Below, one piece after another: positions 16,502 through 24,823 of a stretch of DNA of 64,000 nt. How positions within the stretch are numbered: position 1 is the stretch's first letter; each line of letters starts with the position of its first letter. This DNA comes from Cellvibrio sp. (lineage in GTDB: Bacteria; Pseudomonadota; Gammaproteobacteria; Pseudomonadales; Cellvibrionaceae): the NCBI GenBank assembly GCA_016712405.1, contig JADJRD010000001.1:434001-498000 (forward strand), written 5' to 3'. The notes beneath the pieces are model-generated. The model worked only from the letters and a program-made list of their open reading frames with translations. It ran no database searches and had not been told where the DNA came from. The position numbers and the translations under genes are program-made.

Positions 16502-18626
16502 CGATATTAAAAAAACGATTCAAACTGCTTATAGTCAGTTTTTGGAAAATAAAGGATTAAAATCCCGTTACGGCCAAAAAATGATGATCGCTGAAATTGC
16601 CAAAACCTTGGGCAATATTGAATTGGATGAAGAAGGGGTGAGGGAATCGTCTACTGAAAATGGTAATTATATTTGTGTAGTCGAAGCGGGTACAGGTACA
16701 GGTAAAACAATTGCTTACTTATTACCAGCGCTGGTGATGGCTAAACATCTCGGCAAAAAATTGGTCATTTCTACTGCAACCGTCGCTCTGCAAGAACAAA
16801 TCACTCATAAAGATCTTCCCGAGCTCGCTAAAAACGCTGGATTAAATTTTAGTTTTAATCTGGCAAAAGGCCGTGGCCGTTATCTGTGTTTAACCAAATT
16901 GGATAATGTGATTGCCGAATATGAAAGTGGAATTAATCCCACACGCGCACTGTATGAAGATGAATATCCAAGCCTTTCTGCGCAACATTACAAACTCTAT
17001 CAATCCATGATGGAATCGCTTGCCAGCAATAAATGGAATGGTGAACGTGATACCTGGCCGCAAGCAGTTGAACAAGACGAGTGGCAAATTATTACCACTG
17101 ATCATCGTCAGTGCACAGGTCGTCGTTGTTCGAATGTTTCTGCCTGCAGTTTTTTTAAAGCCAGAGATACTTTGCATGCGGTAGATTGCATTGTCACCAA
17201 CCATGATTTGGTGTTAGCGGATTTAGCCTTGGGTGGTGGTGCAATTTTACCTGCACCGGAAGATTCAATTTTTGTGTTTGACGAAGGCCATCATCTACCA
17301 CAAAAAACCTTAAATCATTTTGCGCATCACAGTCGAATATCTTCAACCAGTAAATGGCTGGATCAATCCAATAAAAGTTTAGGTGCGCTCTTGGGTGCGA
17401 TCAGCGGAGCAGGGGATGTTGATCGTTTCGCTGAACAATTGCCTGCATTATTTATCAGCTGCAAAAGTTTATTGGATCAGATATTTCCGCAATTTGAACA
17501 GTTAGTGCAACAAATAAAGTTTGGTGATCGCGAATCCCATTATCGTTTTGAGCAAGGAAAAGTTCCTGATACTTTTAAAGAGCACTGCGTTAATCTGTAT
17601 AAAGAATTTGATCGACTGACAGAAATTCTCGGAAAAATATCAGAAGAGGTTGGCAAAGCAATGGAGGATGCACATTGTCCTGTGCCCAAAGTAGATTTGG
17701 AGAATTATTATCCTTTAATTGGCACTTGGCATTCACGCGCAGAACTGAATCGTGATTTATGGATTACCTATGCAATCGCGGATAAAGAATCTGATGCTCC
17801 CAAAGCACGATGGTTGACCCCTGTTGATCAAACTGGCGGCATTGATATTGAAGTCTGTTCAAGTCCAATTCTGGCAGCAAAAACCTTGCAACACTCTTTG
17901 TGGAATCGTGCCTGTGGTGTGGTGATTACATCAGCAACACTAACAGCTCTAGGAAATTTCCAGCGTTTTAAAATGCGCGCGGGAACTCCTGATTCGGCGC
18001 AGTATCACAGTTTTCATAGCCCGTTTAATTTTCAAGAATCCACATTGGAAATTCCTCCAGCAACGGTTGATGCGACCAATGCAGATGTGCATACATTAGC
18101 AATTATCGATCAGTTGCCGAATATTATTGATTTAAATGCAGGAACTTTGGTTTTATTTTCGTCGAAAAAACAAATGCTGGATGTTTACGAAGAATTGCCA
18201 TCAGAAATGCAAGATAAAATTTTATTGCAAGGCGATGCGTCAAAACAGGAAATGTTAATCCAGCATAAACAAAAAATAGATCGAGGTGAGGGTAGTGTAC
18301 TCTTCGGCTTGGCCAGTTTTGCGGAAGGTGTAGATTTGCCCGGAAAGTATTGTACGCACGTTATTATCGCTAAATTGCCTTTTGCTGTGCCGGATGATCC
18401 GATTGAAGCCGCTTTATCGGAATGGATTGAATCGCGCGGTGGTAATGCGTTTATGGAATTAACTGTACCTGATGCCAGCTTGAAATTAATTCAAGCCTGC
18501 GGCCGTTTATTGCGAACAGAAACCGATAAAGGCAAAATCAGTTTGTTGGATCGACGAATTATTAGTAAACGTTATGGCAAGGCGATTTTAAATTCGTTGC
18601 CTCCGTTTCGACGGGTGATTAATTGA
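16491..18626 (+). CDS. dinG: ATP-dependent DNA helicase DinG
   Basis: This 711-residue XPD/Rad3-like superfamily 2 helicase has Walker A EAGTGTGKT (about residue 64), the cysteine cluster CTGRRCSNVSACSFF for the 4Fe-4S centre, the DEGHH box, and the C-terminal motifs GSVLFGLASFAEGVD and QACGRLLRT. DinG unwinds 5'-3', removes R-loops and helps at replication-transcription conflicts. The length matches E. coli DinG. No SOS box was sought in detail. It starts inside the end of the acyltransferase gene, which suggests coupling. Confidence 0.95.
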   Translation: MLSDDIKKTIQTAYSQFLENKGLKSRYGQKMMIAEIAKTLGNIELDEEGVRESSTENGNYICVVEAGTGTGKTIAYLLPALVMAKHLGKKLVISTATVALQEQITHKDLPELAKNAGLNFSFNLAKGRGRYLCLTKLDNVIAEYESGINPTRALYEDEYPSLSAQHYKLYQSMMESLASNKWNGERDTWPQAVEQDEWQIITTDHRQCTGRRCSNVSACSFFKARDTLHAVDCIVTNHDLVLADLALGGGAILPAPEDSIFVFDEGHHLPQKTLNHFAHHSRISSTSKWLDQSNKSLGALLGAISGAGDVDRFAEQLPALFISCKSLLDQIFPQFEQLVQQIKFGDRESHYRFEQGKVPDTFKEHCVNLYKEFDRLTEILGKISEEVGKAMEDAHCPVPKVDLENYYPLIGTWHSRAELNRDLWITYAIADKESDAPKARWLTPVDQTGGIDIEVCSSPILAAKTLQHSLWNRACGVVITSATLTALGNFQRFKMRAGTPDSAQYHSFHSPFNFQESTLEIPPATVDATNADVHTLAIIDQLPNIIDLNAGTLVLFSSKKQMLDVYEELPSEMQDKILLQGDASKQEMLIQHKQKIDRGEGSVLFGLASFAEGVDLPGKYCTHVIIAKLPFAVPDDPIEAALSEWIESRGGNAFMELTVPDASLKLIQACGRLLRTETDKGKISLLDRRIISKRYGKAILNSLPPFRRVIN

Positions 18627-18639
18627 AAACAAACCCCTC

Positions 18640-18793
18640 CACAAGGAGGGCGGTTCCCCACTTTGAAAAGGGGGGTTAGGGGGGATTTGAAATCTTCGTA
18701 AAATTGACCATTTTAAATCCCTCCCCCGCCTCCCTTTTTCAAAGGGAGGAGCTGATTCCTCCCCCTGCGAAGGGGAGGGTTAGGGTGGGGTGA
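18640..18793. repeat. GC-rich REP-like palindromic repeats
   Basis: This intergenic stretch is made of alternating G-rich and C-rich blocks (TTGAAAAGGGGGG, CCTCCCTTTTTCAAAGGGAGG, CTCCCCCTGCGAAGGGGAGGG) that can fold into hairpins. Similar material lies at 26735-26882 and 44463-44579, always between genes. Confidence 0.8.
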
Positions 18794-18811
18794 AATACTA
18801 CAGAGGTAATG

Positions 18812-19527
18812 ATGAATCCATTAATCAAAATATTTATTTTACTCTCGGTTTTACCTGCCTCACCACCGGCCCCACCGAATGCGTAGTCACCCTCCACGGT
18901 ATGGGGCGCACTTCAAAATCTATGAATGCCTTGGCTAAGTCATTACAAAAAGAAAATTTTCTGGTTTACAACATTGACTATCCTTCACGAAAAAAAACTA
19001 TCGAAGAATTAGCCGAAACAGTCGTCAAACAAGGATTGGATTATTGCGAGCAGCATCAAGCTGAAAAAATTTATTTTGTAACCCATTCACTCGGTGGTTT
19101 GTTGGTCCGTTATTATTTTTCAAAATACCCAACAGATAAATTAACGCGGGTCGTGATGTTGGGGCCACCCAATAAAGGCAGTCAGGTTGCCGATAATTTG
19201 CAATCCTGGGAAATATTCAAATCAATCAACGGGCCAGCAGGGCAACAACTAAGCACCTCAGCGGAAAGTTTCGTCAATCAACTTCCTGCTGCCAATTTTG
19301 ATGTTGGCATTATTGCGGGAACCAAAACTTTTAATCCTATTTTATCTTTGATGTTGCCCAATCCTGATGACGGTAAAGTGACCTTGGAGAATACCAAGGT
19401 CGAGGGTATGAAAGATTTTATTGCCTTGCCTGTGACTCACACCTTTATGATGAAGAATAAAAAAGTCATCAAACAAGTGGTTCATTTTTTGAGGAATGGG
19501 CAGTTTGATCATGAGTTAATTAATTAA
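18812..19527 (+). CDS. Alpha/beta-fold hydrolase, exported (apparent frameshift in signal region)
   Basis: The ATG at 18812 has a clear ribosome site (AGAGGT) and encodes a signal-like MNPLIKIFILLSVL. One base near 18849-18858 is then needed to reach the main frame at CLTTGPTECVVTLHGMGRTSKSM, making a lipoprotein-like lipobox with Cys possible. The body is an esterase/lipase fold: oxyanion HGMGR, nucleophile elbow THSLGGLLV, and a late His in VTHTFMM. The mature part is about 220 residues. If the frame break is real, only a leaderless product could be made. It ends overlapping the convergent DUF2845 gene by eight bases. Confidence 0.8.
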
Positions 19528-19858
19528 CTCGCTCCCCATTTCTTATGTCGGTGACTTTTCCTTTCGAAAAATACACGTGTTTCCATAAGCCACCGCTTTC
19601 AGCTTTGTAACTCCAGATATCAACCGGGTCACAACTTTCGATAATGGTTTCTTTTCCAGTGGAATCCACTGTGCTGCGAGTGGTGGGTTCGCAGTAAGAG
19701 TCTGTGATTTCGGGTGATCCACAAATACCAGTAACATCGGCTTTTGTATCACCAGGGTCGACCAATCGCCCTTCGCATCGCAAAGAGTCAGCCTGTGTAA
19801 CATGGCTCAAGAGGCAGAGAGAGGAAATTAAACCAAAGACCGTCAAGTATTTTTTCAT
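19520..19858 (-). CDS. DUF2845 domain secreted protein
   Basis: This 112-residue protein has a clear signal peptide (MKKYLTVFGLISSLCLLSHVTQA) and a short domain, SLRCEGRLVDPGDTKADVTGICG, typical of DUF2845. It has several cysteines likely paired in the periplasm. The function is unknown. It is convergent with the hydrolase and divergent from guaB. Confidence 0.82.
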   Translation of the reverse strand: MKKYLTVFGLISSLCLLSHVTQADSLRCEGRLVDPGDTKADVTGICGSPEITDSYCEPTTRSTVDSTGKETIIESCDPVDIWSYKAESGGLWKHVYFSKGKVTDIRNGERVN

Positions 19859-19942
19859 AGGGATTTTCCATGCTAGTGGGGGATTGAGTTTGTATATTCT
19901 CGATAAATCACTGAATCGGCACTGAATATTGGTGAAAGCTGT

Positions 19943-19971
19943 TTGGATTCTAAGGGCTAACTGGCTATAAT
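19943..19971 (+). promoter_or_regulatory. Sigma-70 promoter of guaB
   Basis: TTGGAT (19943-19948) and a perfect TATAAT (19966-19971) are separated by 17 bases, placing transcription start about 30 bases before the guaB ATG. Confidence 0.78.
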
Positions 19972-20007
19972 CGCGTGCTTCTTTTTTGTTGCTGTTGAGG
20001 CTCCGCC

Positions 20008-21483
20008 ATGTTGAGAATCGCCGAAGAAGCGCTCACCTTTGATGATGTGTTACTGGTCCCCGGTTATTCGGAAGTCATTCCGAAAGACGTTTCCCTGAAA
20101 ACCCAACTGACTCGCAAGATATACCTGAATATTCCGCTGGTATCCGCTGCCATGGATACAGTGACCGAATCCCGGTTGGCAATTTCCATGGCGCAGGAAG
20201 GCGGCATCGGCATCATTCACAAAAATATGACTATCGAGCAACAGGCTGCTGAAGTTCTTGCAGTTAAGAAGTTCGAGGCGGGAGTTGTTAAAGACCCTAT
20301 CACCATTGAATCCACTGCAACCATTCGCGATTTGATTGCACTGACCCGTAGACACAATATTTCCGGTGTTCCTGTCCTGGAAAAGGGTGATCTTGTTGGG
20401 ATAGTGACCGGCCGCGACGTACGTTTTGAAAAGAATTTGGATGCGAGTGTTTCCAGCATTATGACTCCCAAGGATAAGCTGGTGACCGTAAAAGAAGGGT
20501 TTACACCAGAAGAAGTCCGCGATTTATTACATGAGCATCGCATTGAAAAAGTTTTGTTGGTGGATGACCAATTTAATTTGTTGGGATTGATAACAGTAAA
20601 AGACATTAATAAAGCTGAGCGTTACCCCAACGCTTGCAAAGATCCCGAAGGGCGTTTGCGTGTTGGAGCCAGTGTTGGCACCAGTCGCGATACTGATGAC
20701 CGTGTGGATGCATTGGTTGAAGCGGGTGTAGATGTATTAGTGGTTGATACTGCTCACGGTCACTCCAAAAATGTTTTGGATCGTGTTCGCTCAATCAAAA
20801 GTAAATACCCCAATGTTCAAGTGATTGGCGGCAATATCGCCACGGGCGAAGCTGCGTTGGCCTTGGTTGAAGCCGGTGCCGATGCCGTTAAAGTTGGTAT
20901 TGGCCCAGGCTCCATTTGTACAACTCGCATCGTTAGCGGTGTGGGTGTTCCGCAAATCTCTGCTATTGCCAACGTAGTCGCTGCTTTGAAAGGCACTGGA
21001 ATTCCTGCGATTGCGGATGGTGGAATCCGTTATTCCGGCGATATTTCCAAAGCCGTAGTTGCTGGTGCTCATTCCGTCATGATGGGCTCAATGTTTGCGG
21101 GTACAGAAGAAGCTCCCGGTGAAGTCGAGCTTTTCCAAGGCCGTACTTACAAGGCTTATCGTGGCATGGGTTCATTGGGAGCCATGGCGCAAACCAGTGG
21201 TTCCAGCGATCGTTATTTTCAAGATGCCAGTGCAGGTGCTGAAAAGTTAGTGCCTGAAGGTATCGAAGGTCGTGTTCCTTACAAAGGTCCGCTCGCTGCA
21301 ATTGTTCACCAATTAATGGGCGGCTTGCGTTCATCCATGGGTTACACAGGCTGCGCTGATCTCGAACTCATGCGCACCAAACCCACATTTGTACGTGTCA
21401 CCGCTGCCGGTATGGGCGAAAGTCATGTGCATGATGTACAAATTACGAAAGAGGCACCGAATTATCCTGTTGGTAGTCGCTAA
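20008..21483 (+). CDS. guaB: Inosine-5'-monophosphate dehydrogenase
   Basis: This enzyme oxidises IMP to XMP with NAD, the committed step to guanine nucleotides. The 491-residue chain is normal. The TIM-barrel is interrupted by two CBS domains (about residues 93-205). The catalytic loop GPGSICTTR has its Cys at residue 304. The DGGIRYSGD phosphate site and the flap YRGMGS are present. A consensus promoter stands upstream. An XRE gene begins three bases after its stop, followed by guaA, so the three are likely one operon. Confidence 0.98.
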   Translation: MLRIAEEALTFDDVLLVPGYSEVIPKDVSLKTQLTRKIYLNIPLVSAAMDTVTESRLAISMAQEGGIGIIHKNMTIEQQAAEVLAVKKFEAGVVKDPITIESTATIRDLIALTRRHNISGVPVLEKGDLVGIVTGRDVRFEKNLDASVSSIMTPKDKLVTVKEGFTPEEVRDLLHEHRIEKVLLVDDQFNLLGLITVKDINKAERYPNACKDPEGRLRVGASVGTSRDTDDRVDALVEAGVDVLVVDTAHGHSKNVLDRVRSIKSKYPNVQVIGGNIATGEAALALVEAGADAVKVGIGPGSICTTRIVSGVGVPQISAIANVVAALKGTGIPAIADGGIRYSGDISKAVVAGAHSVMMGSMFAGTEEAPGEVELFQGRTYKAYRGMGSLGAMAQTSGSSDRYFQDASAGAEKLVPEGIEGRVPYKGPLAAIVHQLMGGLRSSMGYTGCADLELMRTKPTFVRVTAAGMGESHVHDVQITKEAPNYPVGSR

Positions 21484-21485
21484 CA

Positions 21486-21746
21486 ATGAAAGAATTTGTC
21501 CCCGCTAAAAAACATATGACGCTTAGCGTAGGTGATTCTGTTCGGATCGTTCGTGAGCTTCAGGAACTGAGTCAGAATCAATTGGCGGAGTTGACGGGGA
21601 TTCCGCAGTCAACTATTTCAAGTATTGAATCTGGTCGTATTAATCGCGGTGTTGAAAGAGCTAAAATTTTAGCAGCAGCTCTGAAATGTCATCCCGCTGT
21701 TTTAGTTTTCCCTGATTGGCAGCCTGATACTATTCACGCTGCATAA
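21486..21746 (+). CDS. XRE-family helix-turn-helix protein (antitoxin-like)
   Basis: This 86-residue protein is dominated by one helix-turn-helix (about residues 17-70: VRIVRELQELSQNQLAELTG, then IPQSTISSIESGRIN). The ending GVERAKILAAALKCHPAVLVFPDW resembles XRE antitoxins that pair with RelE/HigB-type toxins, from memory. No toxin gene accompanies it. It sits between guaB and guaA, three bases after the guaB stop, and must be cotranscribed with them. It might regulate the gua operon or be a captured orphan antitoxin. Confidence 0.85.
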   Translation: MKEFVPAKKHMTLSVGDSVRIVRELQELSQNQLAELTGIPQSTISSIESGRINRGVERAKILAAALKCHPAVLVFPDWQPDTIHAA

Positions 21747-21769
21747 TTTATTTATTTATCGGTATCTAC

Positions 21770-23347
21770 ATGTCTCATGATATTCACGCACAACGTATTT
21801 TGATTTTGGATTTTGGTTCGCAGTACACGCAATTAATTGCTCGTCGTGTGCGTGAGATTGGTGTGTTTTCAGAAATTCGCGCATGGGATATGAGCGAAGA
21901 TGAAATTCGTGCATACAAACCCAGTGGAATTATTTTAGCGGGCAGTCCTGAATCCACTACTGAAAAAAATTCACCGCGCGCGCCACAAATTGTATTTGAT
22001 TTGGGTGTGCCGGTTTTAGGGATTTGTTATGGCATGCAAACCATGGCCATGCAAATGGGTGGATTGGTTGAAGGTTCCAACATTCGCGAATTTGGTTATG
22101 CACAAGTTAAAGTTCAGGGCGAATCCTCTCTATTAAAAGATGTTAAAGATCATGTTGATCATGATGGCAGTGCTTTGTTGGATGTCTGGATGAGTCACGG
22201 CGATAAAGTCACGCGTATGCCGGAAGGCTTTAGTTTGATGGCCTCAACACCTTCATGCCCGATTGCCGGAATGTATCACGAAGGAAAAAAATTCTACGGT
22301 GTGCAGTTTCATCCGGAAGTGACACACACACTTCAAGGCAAACGTTTATTCGAACATTTTGTGTTGCAATTATGTCATTGCAAACCACTCTGGACGCCCG
22401 CCAATATTGTTGAAGACGCGATTAAAAAAGTGCGTGAACAAGTCGGTAGTGACAAAGTGTTGTTGGGTCTTTCCGGTGGAGTGGATTCATCCGTTGTTGC
22501 TGCACTTCTGCATAAAGCGATTGGCAGTCAACTCACTTGTGTTTTTGTGGATAACGGTTTGTTACGCAAAAACGAAGGTGATCAAGTCATGGATATGTTC
22601 GCCAAAAATATGGGTGTAAAAGTGATTCGTGCGGATGCGCAGGATCAATTTTTATCTAAACTTGCCGGTGAGAATGATCCTGAGAAAAAACGCAAAATTA
22701 TTGGCGGCACATTTATTGATGTGTTTGATGCAGAAGCGACAAAATTAAAAGATGTTAAATGGTTAGCGCAAGGCACTATTTATCCAGACGTGATTGAATC
22801 GGCGGCGGCAAAAACCGGTAAAGCTCATGTGATTAAATCGCATCACAATGTTGGCGGCCTGCCAGATGATATGGCATTTAAATTAGTCGAACCGCTGCGT
22901 GAATTATTTAAAGACGAAGTGCGTGCAATTGGTTTGGAATTAGGTTTGCCTTACGACATGGTCTATCGTCATCCATTCCCTGGCCCAGGTTTGGGTGTGC
23001 GTATTTTAGGTGAAGTGAAAAAAGAATACGCGGATATTTTGCGCGAAGCTGATGCAATTTTTCTCGAAGAATTACGTGCAGCAGATTGGTACCACAAAAC
23101 CTCGCAAGCCTTTGCGGTTTTCTTGCCAGTTAAATCGGTGGGTGTAGTGGGTGATGGTCGCCGTTACGAATGGGTGATTTCATTACGTGCAGTAGAAACG
23201 GTAGATTTTATGACGGCTCGTTGGGCACATTTACCTTATGACTTATTGGAGAAAGTATCCAATCGTATTATTAATGAAATTTCTGGTGTCTCGCGCGTTT
23301 GTTACGATGTGTCGAGCAAGCCGCCTGCAACCATTGAATGGGAATAA
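21770..23347 (+). CDS. guaA: GMP synthase (glutamine-hydrolysing)
   Basis: This enzyme converts XMP to GMP with glutamine and ATP. It is 525 residues with an N-terminal class I glutaminase (GICYGMQ, Cys86; QFHPEV with catalytic His/Glu), the ATP pyrophosphatase loop GLSGGVDSSV (about 233), and the C-terminal dimerisation domain ending KPPATIEWE. All catalytic residues are present. It is the third gene after guaB and the XRE gene. The next gene starts one base after its stop. Confidence 0.98.
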   Translation: MSHDIHAQRILILDFGSQYTQLIARRVREIGVFSEIRAWDMSEDEIRAYKPSGIILAGSPESTTEKNSPRAPQIVFDLGVPVLGICYGMQTMAMQMGGLVEGSNIREFGYAQVKVQGESSLLKDVKDHVDHDGSALLDVWMSHGDKVTRMPEGFSLMASTPSCPIAGMYHEGKKFYGVQFHPEVTHTLQGKRLFEHFVLQLCHCKPLWTPANIVEDAIKKVREQVGSDKVLLGLSGGVDSSVVAALLHKAIGSQLTCVFVDNGLLRKNEGDQVMDMFAKNMGVKVIRADAQDQFLSKLAGENDPEKKRKIIGGTFIDVFDAEATKLKDVKWLAQGTIYPDVIESAAAKTGKAHVIKSHHNVGGLPDDMAFKLVEPLRELFKDEVRAIGLELGLPYDMVYRHPFPGPGLGVRILGEVKKEYADILREADAIFLEELRAADWYHKTSQAFAVFLPVKSVGVVGDGRRYEWVISLRAVETVDFMTARWAHLPYDLLEKVSNRIINEISGVSRVCYDVSSKPPATIEWE

Positions 23348-23348
23348 A

Positions 23349-24752
23349 ATGATTAATCAAATCCGATGGTGTTTGAGTCTTATTTTTTTTGTATCCTTGA
23401 CTAGTATTGCGCAATCCTCATCGGGTTTGGATCCCTCTCTTTTTACTAATCCGTTATTGGAAAAGTTTCGATCCAGTCAATCCTCTTTGGCTACTTCCAG
23501 TCTTGCGTCGGCATCATCGAGTGCTGCAATCTCTTCGGATCAATCTTTGCCCACAAATTCTGCATCGGCATCTTCATCATCTGCAGCCTCAATACAAACT
23601 GCTAACCACTCTTCACAAAGTGAGATGACCCGTTCCTCAACGAGCTCAAGTGAATTTTCATTGATACAGCCTAAAACTATTTTGGGTCAACAAATTCAGC
23701 CTGCTACTTCTGTGCGTTTAACCTGGACGCCTGATGAAGTTGTAGGTGGTTTTAGTGAAAATACTCCTGTATTGGTGATTCGTGGAAAATCAGCCGGAAT
23801 GACCTTGTGTTTAACGGCGGCAGTACATGGTGATGAATTGAATGGAATTGAAATGATTCGTCGTGTTATGCATAGCATTGACCCTGAAAAATTAAAAGGC
23901 ACTCTGATTGGGGTTCCGGTTGCCAATATTATGGGTTTCCGTCGTAACTCACGTTACTTGCCAGATCGTCGTGATTGGAATCGGTATTTTCCTGGCAACA
24001 CCTACGGTAGTTCAGCATCACGTTTAGCTTATTCATTTTTTAGTAATGTGATTATGCATTGCGATGCATTAATTGATTTGCACACTGGATCATTTCATCG
24101 CACCAATCTCACTCAATTGCGTGCCGATTTATCGGACGAAAAAGTGGCTCAACTTGCACAGCGTTTTGGCAGCATTGCCGTATTAAATAGTGCCGGCAAT
24201 CCAGGATCTTTGCGCGCAGCCGCTGTGCGAGCAGGCATTCCTGCTGTGACCATGGAAGCGGGTGAACCTATGGCCATGCAAAGCAAAATTGTGACTGAGG
24301 GAACCGAGTCCCTCATGACATTAATTTCCAAATTAGGCATGTATGGTAAGCAACCGCGATGGCGACAATCCTTGCCTGTTTATTATCGATCCAGTTGGGT
24401 GAGAGCAAATTTAAGCGGCATTCTTTTTAGTCACGTTGAACTGGGAGACAAAGTGAAAAGAGGTGATTTGCTGGCAACAGTGACTGATCCCATAACCAAC
24501 GCCCAAAACACAATTAAATCGCCTTACGATGGTCGCGTCATAGGTAAAGCTTTAGATCAAGTGGTGATGCCTGGTTTTGCAACGCACCATATTGGTATAC
24601 AAACAGCCGAAGCTATGTTACTTGAGGAGCAAGCCCCTTTGGATGATGGCATGGAAGATGAGGACGCGGGTGACGAAGGTATTGAGGTAGGCGATGATGA
24701 TGAAATTTCTGAAACCGGAATGGCATCGCCTGTGCCAACCTCAAGTGAGTAA
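23349..24752 (+). CDS. Secreted M14-type (AstE/AspA family) deacylase with serine-rich linker
   Basis: The ATG at 23349 is chosen because it opens a proper signal peptide (MINQIRWCLSLIFFVSLTSIAQS); longer frames run inside guaA. Residues about 45-105 are extremely Ser-rich, like the linkers of exported Cellvibrio-type proteins. The catalytic domain (about 125-330) is of the succinylglutamate desuccinylase/aspartoacylase family: HGDELNGIEMI (zinc His and Glu) and LIDLHTGSF (zinc His). A barrel-like C-terminal domain and a strongly acidic tail (DDGMEDEDAGDEG) end the 467-residue chain. The substrate is unknown, perhaps a peptide or cell-wall amide outside the cytoplasm. Confidence 0.85.
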   Translation: MINQIRWCLSLIFFVSLTSIAQSSSGLDPSLFTNPLLEKFRSSQSSLATSSLASASSSAAISSDQSLPTNSASASSSSAASIQTANHSSQSEMTRSSTSSSEFSLIQPKTILGQQIQPATSVRLTWTPDEVVGGFSENTPVLVIRGKSAGMTLCLTAAVHGDELNGIEMIRRVMHSIDPEKLKGTLIGVPVANIMGFRRNSRYLPDRRDWNRYFPGNTYGSSASRLAYSFFSNVIMHCDALIDLHTGSFHRTNLTQLRADLSDEKVAQLAQRFGSIAVLNSAGNPGSLRAAAVRAGIPAVTMEAGEPMAMQSKIVTEGTESLMTLISKLGMYGKQPRWRQSLPVYYRSSWVRANLSGILFSHVELGDKVKRGDLLATVTDPITNAQNTIKSPYDGRVIGKALDQVVMPGFATHHIGIQTAEAMLLEEQAPLDDGMEDEDAGDEGIEVGDDDEISETGMASPVPTSSE

Positions 24753-24823
24753 ACCTATTACCCCTTGAAATTTCCCCTCAACGCCCCATCTCCTCAACAT
24801 TCATTGTTAACAGGAGACTTACC

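Noticed and set aside
18640..18793. CRISPR-like repeats
   Set aside because: The blocks are palindromic and irregular, without equal spacers, and no cas gene is near.
21486..21746. Complete toxin-antitoxin pair
   Set aside because: Only the antitoxin-like half is present; the adjacent genes are guaB and guaA.
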